DNA of 29,245 nt from contig JBBSTY010000032.1 in the NCBI GenBank assembly GCA_038235385.1, forward strand, positions 1-29,245, written 5' to 3'. A model generated the notes under the pieces. That model was given only the letters and a program-made list of their open reading frames with translations. It was not told where the DNA came from and made no database searches. Positions within the stretch are counted from its first letter, which is position 1. Every line of letters starts with the position of its first letter. The stretch comes from JBBSTY01 sp038235385. Lineage in GTDB: Bacteria; Actinomycetota; Acidimicrobiia; Acidimicrobiales; Acidimicrobilacustridaceae. Of this stretch, positions 7,915-14,684 are shown in pieces. The position numbers and the translations under genes are program-made.

Positions 7915-8652
7915 GTGGCGGAGCTCAACCGGCAAGGTGGCGACCCGACCCGGGTCGTCGGTCGACGGATCCTCGGCGGCTTCCTCGAGGGGATCATCGA
8001 CGCCATGCTGATCGTCGGGTTGGCGACCGCGTTCGGCATCGACATCGAGGCATCGGCCGCGTACACCCCGTTGCCGTCGAACGCCGGCGAGCAGGGCGCT
8101 CGGATCGGCCTCCTGGTGGTGGTCTACCTCGTGTACTTCGTGGTCACGAAGGTGATCACGCTCGGGTTCTGGGGCTGGACGCCGGGCATGGTGTTCGTGG
8201 GCGTCCGCTGCGTGCGGTGGGACGGCCGTCCGCCGGGGCTGCTCCGGGCGTTGGCCCGCTCGGTCTTCTTCTCGCTGTACGCCCAGCTCGGGTGCTTGTT
8301 CGTCCTGACGGCGCCGCTCCCGATGTTCTGGTCGAAGGCCCACAAGGGCTTCCAGGACATGCTGGCCGGGACGTTCGTGGTCGACAACCAGTGGGTCGGC
8401 CACCTGGTGATCGTCGGACCCGACGGTGTCAGCGCCGGGCCCATGTCGGTGCATCGCGCCGAGGCCGAGAAGGCACTGCGGGCCGAAGGAATCACCAGCG
8501 GTCTCGGGCTCCGGCTGCCGGCCAACGCCAAGAGCGGGAACCCCTTCCTCGACAAGGAGCTCGACACCTACGTCGTGTGGAACCCCGGGCAGCAGGCGTT
8601 CCTGGCCTTCGACCGGTCCTCGGGAGCGTGGGAGCCGGTCGACCTCGGCTGA
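7915..8652 (+). CDS. RDD family membrane protein, 245 aa
   Basis: The N-terminal two thirds match the RDD family: GRRILGGFLEGIIDAMLIVG (first helix with the Arg and Asp of RDD), a second hydrophobic helix (LLVVVYLVYFVVTKVITLGF), then the hallmark GWTPGMVFVGVRCVRWDG, a third helix region and HKGFQDMLAGTFVV. RDD proteins are small polytopic membrane proteins of mostly unknown function; some have been linked to cation/proton exchange. The C-terminal 85 residues, after about residue 160, form a soluble tail that is longer than usual for the family and of unknown role. It converges with the kinase gene, 38 bp apart. Confidence 0.88.
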   Translation: MAELNRQGGDPTRVVGRRILGGFLEGIIDAMLIVGLATAFGIDIEASAAYTPLPSNAGEQGARIGLLVVVYLVYFVVTKVITLGFWGWTPGMVFVGVRCVRWDGRPPGLLRALARSVFFSLYAQLGCLFVLTAPLPMFWSKAHKGFQDMLAGTFVVDNQWVGHLVIVGPDGVSAGPMSVHRAEAEKALRAEGITSGLGLRLPANAKSGNPFLDKELDTYVVWNPGQQAFLAFDRSSGAWEPVDLG

Positions 8653-8690
8653 TCGCCGCGCCCGGCGTCAGGTCGCGTCGCGTCGACCGA

Positions 8691-9689
8691 TCAGGCGCGT
8701 GGCGGCGTCTGCGACTCGTCGAGCACGGCTGACGCGGGAGGGGGATCGCCACGAGCTCCCGACGAGTCGTGGTCGAGCACGGCGGACGCCGGGATGAGCA
8801 CGGTGTGATCCGAGGCTCCACGAGCACCGCGAGGTGGTGATGCGTCGATCGCGGTCACCAGATGGGTCACCGGGTGGCCGAGATCGCGCTGGATCTGTTG
8901 GAGCCGCTCGCCGAGCCGGGCGCTGGTCGTGAAGCGGTCCTGCGGTCGCTTGGCCATGGCGAGCTGCAGCGCCTCGCTCACGGCGGACGGGACGTCGGGT
9001 CGCCCGATGGGCGGAACGGGCGCGTCCTGGATGCGTCCGAGCAGGGCGAAGATGCCGTCGTCGTCGCCGGTCTCGAACGGAGCGTGCCCGACGAGGAGCG
9101 TCGAGAGGGTCGAGGCCAACTGGTAGGTGTCGGAGGCCTCGGTGGCCGGCTCGCCGATCACGACCTCGGGAGGCGTGTGCACCGCGGCGAACGACTGCGC
9201 TCTCGTCATCGCGTGGCGGGACGGGTCGATGGCCGAGATCCCGAAACCGGTGAGCGCAGGCTCGCCGTAGGTCGATTCGAGCAGGTTCGACGGTTTGACG
9301 TCACGGTGCAGGATCCCTTGCTGGTGCACCGCTTCGAGCGCCCCGCTCATCTTCACCCCGATGCGGAGGACGTCGTCGAGCGGAAGCGGGCCGCCCTGGA
9401 CGAGCCGGTCGGCGAGCGATCCGTGGGCGTAGAGCGCCGTGGTGATGTACGGGCTCCCATCGGCGGTGAAGCCGCTGTCGAGGACCGCGACGATGTTCGG
9501 GTGCCCGGTGAGGCGGCCGGTGGCGGCGCACTCGCGTTCGAAGCGGCGACGGAGTCGGTCCTCGACGGTGCCCACCGCGAGCACCTTCACCGCGACCGTG
9601 CGTCCGAACTGCTCCTGTTCGGCTCGGTACACCACGCTTGCGCTGCCGCGGCCGATCTCGGTGATCGCTCCGTAGCCGGGGATGTCCAC
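8691..9689 (-). CDS. Cytosolic Ser/Thr protein kinase-like protein with GFG in place of DFG, 332 aa
   Basis: A complete Hanks-type kinase fold from the N-terminus: Gly-rich loop GRGSASVVY (from about G13), VAVK with K35, LTGHPNIVAVLDSG, hinge, then HRDVKPSN with catalytic-loop D130. The metal-binding DFG is GFG (G148-F149-G150) and APE is PPE. Subdomain IX reads SDTYQLASTLSTLLVG and XI carries RPQDRF. Losing the DFG Asp normally removes Mg coordination, so it is either a pseudokinase or an atypical kinase. There is no membrane helix or PASTA domain. The C-terminal 50-residue tail holds the same motif twice (PASAVLD). The GTG at 9689 is preferred because AGGAGG lies 8 bases upstream; an in-frame ATG at 9731 would add 14 residues. 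It is read divergently from a lipoprotein gene. Confidence 0.88.
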   Translation of the reverse strand: MDIPGYGAITEIGRGSASVVYRAEQEQFGRTVAVKVLAVGTVEDRLRRRFERECAATGRLTGHPNIVAVLDSGFTADGSPYITTALYAHGSLADRLVQGGPLPLDDVLRIGVKMSGALEAVHQQGILHRDVKPSNLLESTYGEPALTGFGISAIDPSRHAMTRAQSFAAVHTPPEVVIGEPATEASDTYQLASTLSTLLVGHAPFETGDDDGIFALLGRIQDAPVPPIGRPDVPSAVSEALQLAMAKRPQDRFTTSARLGERLQQIQRDLGHPVTHLVTAIDASPPRGARGASDHTVLIPASAVLDHDSSGARGDPPPASAVLDESQTPPRA

Positions 9690-9697
9690 GTGCGGTG

Positions 9698-9703
9698 CCT
9701 CCT
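9698..9703 (-). promoter_or_regulatory. Strong AGGAGG site deciding the kinase start
   Basis: CCTCCT on the plus strand is a perfect AGGAGG on the minus strand, 8 bases before the GTG at 9689. It argues against the upstream ATG at 9731. Confidence 0.75.
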
Positions 9704-9796
9704 GGGGCTGACGCCGGAGGGAGTCTCCCATGTTCGACGGTTCCGGTGCCCGGCGCCCGGTGCCCGACTGCGTGGAGCGCTGCCGGCGTTCACCGG

Positions 9797-9802
9797 TAGG
9801 GT
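9797..9802 (+). promoter_or_regulatory. Candidate -10 box TAGGGT for the lipoprotein
   Basis: TAGGGT fits TANNNT, in the 167-bp divergent gap, about 55 bases before the GTG at 9857. No clear -35 is seen. Confidence 0.35.
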
Positions 9803-9856
9803 CGCCGAGCAGTCGGGCCACCACCGGGGTGCACGCCGAGGCAGCTGAGGAGCGCC

Positions 9857-10381
9857 GTGGAGCTCGCAGGTCGTCATCACTCGAACCGGCACCGGGTCGG
9901 CCGGTTCGTGGGCGGCGGTCGGACGCTGGTGGCCGTCGTGGCGGCCGCGTGGCTCGTGGTGGCGTGCTCGTCAGCCGGACTCGACGAGGGGTCACAGGAT
10001 CACGCCACCGGCACAGGCGGCGGGTCGGTGCCGACCGGCTCGGTCGGAGACGGATCGGTGCTGATCGTCGAGCCGTCGTCGGTCGAGGCCTTCTGCGCGC
10101 TGAGCGCCCAGCTCGACGATCTTGCGACGACGCAGCTCGGAGGGGTCGCGCCCAGCGATGCCGAGGCGTTCCGCACCGCGTTCGCCGGGTTCGTGCGCGA
10201 CAACCAAGCGGTCATCGATCAGTACGTCGCCGCCGCACCACCCGAGATCGAGTCGGAGGTCGACGCCACCGTCGAGCAGGCTCGGACCGCCATCGACGAC
10301 CCCGTCCGCTTCGACCAGGCCATGGAGGCAACCGGCCCCTCGAACCGGGTGTCGGCCTTCATCGTGGCGAACTGCCGCTGA
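9857..10381 (+). CDS. Small lipoprotein, 174 aa
   Basis: A basic head and hydrophobic core (about residues 23-36) lead to a lipobox ending VVAC, with C37 as the lipidation site, followed by a Gly/Ser-rich tether. The mature part (about 70-174) is mainly helical and acidic with two further Cys, one in AFCALS and one three residues from the end (ANCR). These could form a disulphide, as in other small actinobacterial lipoproteins. No family is recognised. The start is GTG with AGGAG four bases upstream (9848-9852). It is divergent from the GFG kinase and converges with the acyltransferase gene only 21 bp away. Confidence 0.8.
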   Translation: MELAGRHHSNRHRVGRFVGGGRTLVAVVAAAWLVVACSSAGLDEGSQDHATGTGGGSVPTGSVGDGSVLIVEPSSVEAFCALSAQLDDLATTQLGGVAPSDAEAFRTAFAGFVRDNQAVIDQYVAAAPPEIESEVDATVEQARTAIDDPVRFDQAMEATGPSNRVSAFIVANCR

Positions 10382-10402
10382 GCTGCATCGGGTCGGTTGA
10401 TG

Positions 10403-13174
10403 TCAGCCGTCGCCGACCACGAGCGGGCCCAGCCGCGCGCCGAGCTCGGCTCGCTCGTCGGCGGGCACGACGAAGCTCGCCCCGCCCGTGCCGTCGTCGA
10501 TCGACAACGTCGGCTCCTGTCCGATGACGGCGCCGAGGTCGACGAAGGCTGACGCCGGCGTCGCGGTCGCGGCCTCGGCGAGGACGGTGTTGTAGCGCAG
10601 CCGGGCGGCGTCGGTCACCGGCGGGCGGCGGTCATCGCCCGACGCCGCTGGAGGCAGCGGCGGCGCCGAGAGCCACACCACGCGCGTGGTGGTCTGCGCC
10701 AGGGCACCGGTCAGCTCGGTGATCGTCGTTCGGAGCCGGTCATCGATCGTCGAGTCGCTGGCGTCGTGCAGGTCGGTCTGGTCGTCGAACGAGAGGGAGG
10801 TCAGGTCCCACGCGCTGGGCACGACCAGCACGATGTCGGCTCTCGCCGCCACGGCGGATTGCAGCCACCCGAACTGGAGGCTGGCGCACTCGTCGGGAGT
10901 CGTCTCGACGCCGTGCGGTCCACGTCGTCTCGCGCTCGGGAGGAACCCGCAGGGCGGTTGACCGATCGTCGCCACATCGGCCCGTCCCGAGTCGAGGCCC
11001 CAGCTCGCCAGCGACTCGGCGATCGTCTGCGCCGAGGGATCTCCGAGCACCAGGACCCGACGGCGCGCCCTCGCCGCATCAGCGAGGCGCTGGGTCTCCG
11101 CCGTCGTCCAGTCGCGGTCGAACGCCTCGATGAGCGCCCCGCCCAGGTAGCGCTCGGCGACCTCGGCGGCCTGATCGGCGCCGAAGTGGACGCCGTCGGG
11201 GCGGAGACGGATGTCCTCGCCCGTGGCGTCGAGCCAACCGGCCAGATCCACCACGCTCACCTTGCCCGGGCGCCGGCTCGGGAGCTCCGCGATGAGCTCG
11301 TTGAGGCGAGCGGTGCGCGCCGGATCGGCGGCCACTCCGCGCACGGCCTGCCCGTCACCCAACGTCCCCGCACCGACGGGTGGGGCACTCAGCCAGAGCA
11401 CCTGGGCTCCCTCGGCCGAGAGGGTGTCGACCGCCTGGGACATCTCCTCGAGCAGGTAGGTGTCATAGACAGGGTCGCCGAGCGCTCGCCACGTGTCGTC
11501 GCCCGCCAGTCGGCGGTCGGTCACGTCCCACGGTCCGATCTGCACCACGGCGATGTTCGGCTGGCTGGCGCGGATCCGGTCGGCCCAGGTGGTGGCCCAC
11601 GCGTTGCAGTTCTCGGGTACGACCCCGTACTCGTTGCCGGACCGGCGCTCTCCGCCGCGTCCGACACCGCAACCGAGCCACGCTGCGCCGGGCACGACGT
11701 CCATCTCGCCCGCCGTCGATGCCCAGCGGTTGAGTCCGATGGCCGTCATCATCGCGGTCGAATCGCCGAACACGGCCGCTCGGGGTCGGGGTGGCGGACC
11801 GGCGACGGGGGGCGCCGGCTCGGAACCGGCGACCCAGGCCACCGGAGCGATCGGCCGAGTCGTGGTCGGAGCAGGCGGCGGGACGGCGGCGATCGTCTCG
11901 AGCTCGGCTGCGGCCAGGTCGAAGTCGACCGGTGGCTCGGGTTCCGCGACGGTGATGCCCACGGTGACGAGCACGAGGGCGCCGGCGACGGCGGGAACGA
12001 AGCGGATCGGGCGGATGCCGAAGAGGGGCAGGCCCCGTCGGATCGGCATCTCCAGCAGGTGGTACGAGGCGATCGCCAGGCCGAAGGCGAGCAGCAGGCG
12101 TGGGACGAGCAGCTCGGCGTCAGACCATCCCGTTCGTGCGGGGGTGAGCCACAGGAAGATGGGCCAGTGGTACAGGTACAGGCCGTACGAGATCGTGCCG
12201 AGGCGCCGGAGCGGGGTGGCGGTGAGCAATCGGCGGATCGGGCCGTAGGACACCGTCGATGCCGTGATGACGATCGCCGTGAGGACGGCGTACGCCGCGA
12301 ACCCGCCCTGGTAGAGCCATGTGCTCTCCTGGGCGGCGGTCAACCACAGGACGACGCATGCGGCGAGCGCCAACGGTCCGATGGTGACGATCGCGACGCG
12401 GAGCCGTCGATCGTGGGCGAGCGCTCGCGACGCGCGCGGGTTGGCGACGATCGTGGCCAGCAGCGCCCCGATGAGGAGCTCGGCTGCCCTCGTGTCGGTT
12501 CCGAAGTAGATGCGGTCGGGCGAGAGCCCCGCGCCGAGGGACCGCCCGATCGAGCAGGCGGTCAGGACGACGAGCAGGGCGGCGAACCAGGCTCGTGATC
12601 CGCGGAAGGCGAGCAGTGCCGCCCAGGCGATGACGGGGAACACGAGGTAGAACTGCTCCTCGATCGCGAGCGACCAGAAGTGCAACACCGGCGACGGCGC
12701 ACCGAAGAGGTCGGCGTAGGCCTGGCCCGACACGATGAAGTGCCAGTTGGCGACGTCGAGCAGGCTGGCGGTGACATCGCCCGCCAGGTGCCGGCGTTGG
12801 ACCGCATCGGCTGCCGTGACGCCGAACAGGGTCGCGAGTGCCAACGCGGCGAGGGCCGCCGGCAGGAGGCGACGGAACCGACGGGTCCAGAAGCTACGGA
12901 GGTCGATCGACGCGGTGGCCGCTCGCTCGCGGAGGAGCAGCACGGTGATCAGGAACCCCGAGAGCGTGAAGAAGGTCGACACGCCGAGGTAGCCGCCGAC
13001 CATCCACGAGAAACCTCCGTGGAAGAGCAGCACCACCGCCACCGCCACGCCGCGCAGGCCGTCGAGGGCAGGGATGTGCGCCAGGCGCCGGTCGGTCACC
13101 CGCGACGTCGCGTTGCTCCCCGCTCCGGCGATGGTCTCGGATCGGGTCCGACCGCCGCCTCGCACACTCTCCAA
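10403..13174 (-). CDS. OafA-type membrane acyltransferase fused to two SGNH-like domains, 923 aa
   Basis: Residues about 33-370 are an acyltransferase-3 membrane domain: HIPALDGLRGVAVAVVLLFH with H52, then FFTLSGFLITVLLL, FWTRRFRRLLPA, SLAIEEQFYLVFPV, and further helices to about 410. After a Pro-rich linker comes SGNH domain 1 with GDS (G470-D471-S472) and DGVH (D660, H663), both needed for O-acetyl transfer. A second SGNH-like copy follows (about 700-923). It begins VLVLGDPSAQ, with Pro at the Ser position, and lacks a DxxH, so it looks inactive. The likely role is O-acetylation of a surface glycan or peptidoglycan, with acyl groups passed across the membrane. The TTG start is supported by AAGGAA six bases upstream (13181-13186). 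The promoter region carries two inverted repeats. Confidence 0.9.
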   Translation of the reverse strand: MESVRGGGRTRSETIAGAGSNATSRVTDRRLAHIPALDGLRGVAVAVVLLFHGGFSWMVGGYLGVSTFFTLSGFLITVLLLRERAATASIDLRSFWTRRFRRLLPAALAALALATLFGVTAADAVQRRHLAGDVTASLLDVANWHFIVSGQAYADLFGAPSPVLHFWSLAIEEQFYLVFPVIAWAALLAFRGSRAWFAALLVVLTACSIGRSLGAGLSPDRIYFGTDTRAAELLIGALLATIVANPRASRALAHDRRLRVAIVTIGPLALAACVVLWLTAAQESTWLYQGGFAAYAVLTAIVITASTVSYGPIRRLLTATPLRRLGTISYGLYLYHWPIFLWLTPARTGWSDAELLVPRLLLAFGLAIASYHLLEMPIRRGLPLFGIRPIRFVPAVAGALVLVTVGITVAEPEPPVDFDLAAAELETIAAVPPPAPTTTRPIAPVAWVAGSEPAPPVAGPPPRPRAAVFGDSTAMMTAIGLNRWASTAGEMDVVPGAAWLGCGVGRGGERRSGNEYGVVPENCNAWATTWADRIRASQPNIAVVQIGPWDVTDRRLAGDDTWRALGDPVYDTYLLEEMSQAVDTLSAEGAQVLWLSAPPVGAGTLGDGQAVRGVAADPARTARLNELIAELPSRRPGKVSVVDLAGWLDATGEDIRLRPDGVHFGADQAAEVAERYLGGALIEAFDRDWTTAETQRLADAARARRRVLVLGDPSAQTIAESLASWGLDSGRADVATIGQPPCGFLPSARRRGPHGVETTPDECASLQFGWLQSAVAARADIVLVVPSAWDLTSLSFDDQTDLHDASDSTIDDRLRTTITELTGALAQTTTRVVWLSAPPLPPAASGDDRRPPVTDAARLRYNTVLAEAATATPASAFVDLGAVIGQEPTLSIDDGTGGASFVVPADERAELGARLGPLVVGDG

Positions 13175-13180
13175 CTCGTG

Positions 13181-13186
13181 TTCCTT
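13181..13186 (-). promoter_or_regulatory. AAGGAA site for the TTG start of the acyltransferase
   Basis: TTCCTT on the plus strand reads AAGGAA on the minus strand, 6 bases before the TTG at 13174. It supports this non-ATG start. Confidence 0.5.
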
Positions 13187-13199
13187 CCGGCCCCACGGT

Positions 13200-13222
13200 C
13201 ACACCGCTGCGATTGCGGTGTG
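13200..13222 (-). promoter_or_regulatory. Perfect 8-bp hairpin at the predicted 5' end of the acyltransferase mRNA
   Basis: CACACCGC, 7-nt loop, GCGGTGTG. With the -10 at 13230-13235 the transcript would begin at about 13222-13224, so the hairpin would be the first structure in the leader. It could be an operator, an mRNA-stabilising element or an attenuator. Confidence 0.45.
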
Positions 13223-13229
13223 GGGGTGG

Positions 13230-13235
13230 ACCCTA
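13230..13235 (-). promoter_or_regulatory. Candidate -10 box TAGGGT for the acyltransferase
   Basis: TAGGGT read on the minus strand lies between two inverted repeats, about 55 bases before the TTG start. Confidence 0.45.
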
Positions 13236-13239
13236 GCGC

Positions 13240-13271
13240 CCGTGTGCCGTTCTGTGTCACCCGGCACACGG
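13240..13271. promoter_or_regulatory. 10-bp inverted repeat over the -35 region (operator candidate)
   Basis: CCGTGTGCCG, 12-nt spacer, CGGCACACGG: perfect arms immediately upstream of the -10 at 13230-13235, so a bound dimer would cover the -35. It shares a GTGTG/CACAC core with the hairpin at 13200-13222. Confidence 0.45.
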
Positions 13272-13319
13272 TCGTCGAGGGCGCCGGTGTCGGTGGCGAG
13301 CGGGCTCCCGCGGTGTCCC

Positions 13320-13325
13320 TACGAT
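13320..13325 (+). promoter_or_regulatory. Candidate -10 box TACGAT for the first acyl-CoA dehydrogenase
   Basis: TACGAT fits TANNNT and lies about 66 bases before the ATG at 13392. The -35 is not recognisable. Confidence 0.35.
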
Positions 13326-13391
13326 GACCGGGCGGGGGTCGTCCTCGTCGCTCGGCCCGACCGGGACGGAGCGGGAGCGAAGGGGTAGGAC

Positions 13392-14630
13392 ATGTTCGAC
13401 TGGAGCGACGAGCAGAAGATGGTGCGCGACCACGTGCGCCAGTTCATCGAGAAGGAGGTCGTGCCGCTGCAGGACGACCTCGAGCACGGTGACCTGCCGC
13501 CCTACGACATCCTCCGCAAGCTCTTCGCCACCTTCGGCATGGACACCATGGCGAGGGCCGGGTTCGAGAAGCGCATCCAGGCCGAGAAGGATGCGGCCGC
13601 AGCGCTCGCCCGCGGTGAGGAGGTCCCGGCCAAGCCGGCGCGCTCGGGCGGCTCCGATTCGTCGATGACGATGATCCCGATCATCGAGCTGTGCCGCTAC
13701 TGCCCGGGGATGGTCACAGCCATGGGGGTGTCGATGGGACTCACCGCCGCGGCGATCCAGTCGAAGGGCACGATCGCGCAGAAGGAGCGCTGGGTGCCCG
13801 ACCTGCTCACCATGGAGAAGATCGGTGCGTGGGCCATCACCGAACCGAACTCGGGTTCGGATGCGTTCGGATCGATGAAGTCGACCGCCCGGCGCGACGG
13901 CGACGAGTACGTGCTGAACGGATCGAAGACCTTCATCACCAACGGCCCGTACGCCGACACGATCGTGTTCATCTGCAAGTTCGACGAGGGCAACGCCCCC
14001 GAGGACCGCAAGATCTTCTCCTTCGTGCTGGACACGGGCACACCGGGGCTCGAGCAGTCCAAGCCCCTGCGCAAGATGGGCATGCACTCCTCGCCGACGG
14101 GCGAGCTGTTCGTCACCGATGTCCGCGTGGGCATCGATCGCTTGATCGGCGAGACCGAAGAGGTCAAGAGCGGCGGTCGCGAGGGTGCCAAGGACACGTT
14201 CTCGATGGAGCGGGCCGGCGTGGCGGCGATGGCGCTCGGGATCATCGAGCAGTGCCTCGAGCTCTCGGTCGCCTACGCCAAGGACCGGGTGCAGTTCGGG
14301 CAGCCGATCGGGAACTTCCAGTTGATCCAGGACAAGTTGGCTCGCATGGAGGTCGCCCGGCTGAACGTGCAGAACCTGGTCTTCCGCACCCTCGAGATGG
14401 GCCAGGCCGGGGTCGGGCTCACCCTGGCCGAGGCGTCCGCGATGAAGCTGTACTCGGCCCGCGCCGCCACCGAGGTGGCGCTCGAAGCGGTCCAGCTGTT
14501 CGGCGGCAACGGGTACATGGCCGAGTTCAAGGTGGAGCAACTCGCACGGGACGCCAAGGTGCTCCAGATCTACGCCGGCACCGACGAGATCCAGATCACC
14601 CACATCGCCAAGGACCTCCTCCGTCGCTGA
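13392..14630 (+). CDS. Acyl-CoA dehydrogenase, 412 aa
   Basis: FAD-dependent alpha,beta-dehydrogenation of an acyl-CoA thioester. Landmarks are AWAITEPNSGSD (FAD/substrate loop), NGSKTFITNG, FGQPIGNFQLIQDKLARM, QLFGGNGYM and the C-terminal YAGTDEIQ. In medium- and short-chain enzymes the catalytic Glu is the second residue of YEGT; here it is Ala395. The alternative base of the isovaleryl/long-chain type is present as E273 in SMERAGVAAM. Residues about 57-90 are a charged, Ala-rich insertion (EKRIQAEKDAAAALARGEE) replacing the usual PxxYGG region. The start has AGGGG six bases upstream. It converges with the GT39 gene, and a strong hairpin lies between them. The substrate is not determinable. 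Confidence 0.93.
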   Translation: MFDWSDEQKMVRDHVRQFIEKEVVPLQDDLEHGDLPPYDILRKLFATFGMDTMARAGFEKRIQAEKDAAAALARGEEVPAKPARSGGSDSSMTMIPIIELCRYCPGMVTAMGVSMGLTAAAIQSKGTIAQKERWVPDLLTMEKIGAWAITEPNSGSDAFGSMKSTARRDGDEYVLNGSKTFITNGPYADTIVFICKFDEGNAPEDRKIFSFVLDTGTPGLEQSKPLRKMGMHSSPTGELFVTDVRVGIDRLIGETEEVKSGGREGAKDTFSMERAGVAAMALGIIEQCLELSVAYAKDRVQFGQPIGNFQLIQDKLARMEVARLNVQNLVFRTLEMGQAGVGLTLAEASAMKLYSARAATEVALEAVQLFGGNGYMAEFKVEQLARDAKVLQIYAGTDEIQITHIAKDLLRR

Positions 14631-14637
14631 CGGATCG

Positions 14638-14684
14638 GTCGAGGGTGGACCCGAGGATCAGGGCGAACGGGTCCACCGCTCGAC
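14638..14684. terminator. Bidirectional terminator hairpin between convergent genes
   Basis: Left arm GTCGAGGGTGGACCCG (14638-14653) pairs with right arm CGGGTCCACCGCTCGAC (14668-14684): 16 bp with a single bulged C, and a 14-nt loop. It starts eight bases after the acyl-CoA dehydrogenase stop. The stop codon of the minus-strand glycosyltransferase (14658-14660) lies in the loop, so its right arm is coding sequence for the last residues. No T-run. Confidence 0.65.

Noticed and set aside
8636..8689. Inverted repeat CGGTCGAC/GTCGACCG around the RDD/kinase convergence as a terminator
   Set aside because: The arms contain the self-palindrome GTCGAC, frequent in this DNA, and the loop is 38 nt; too weak to call.
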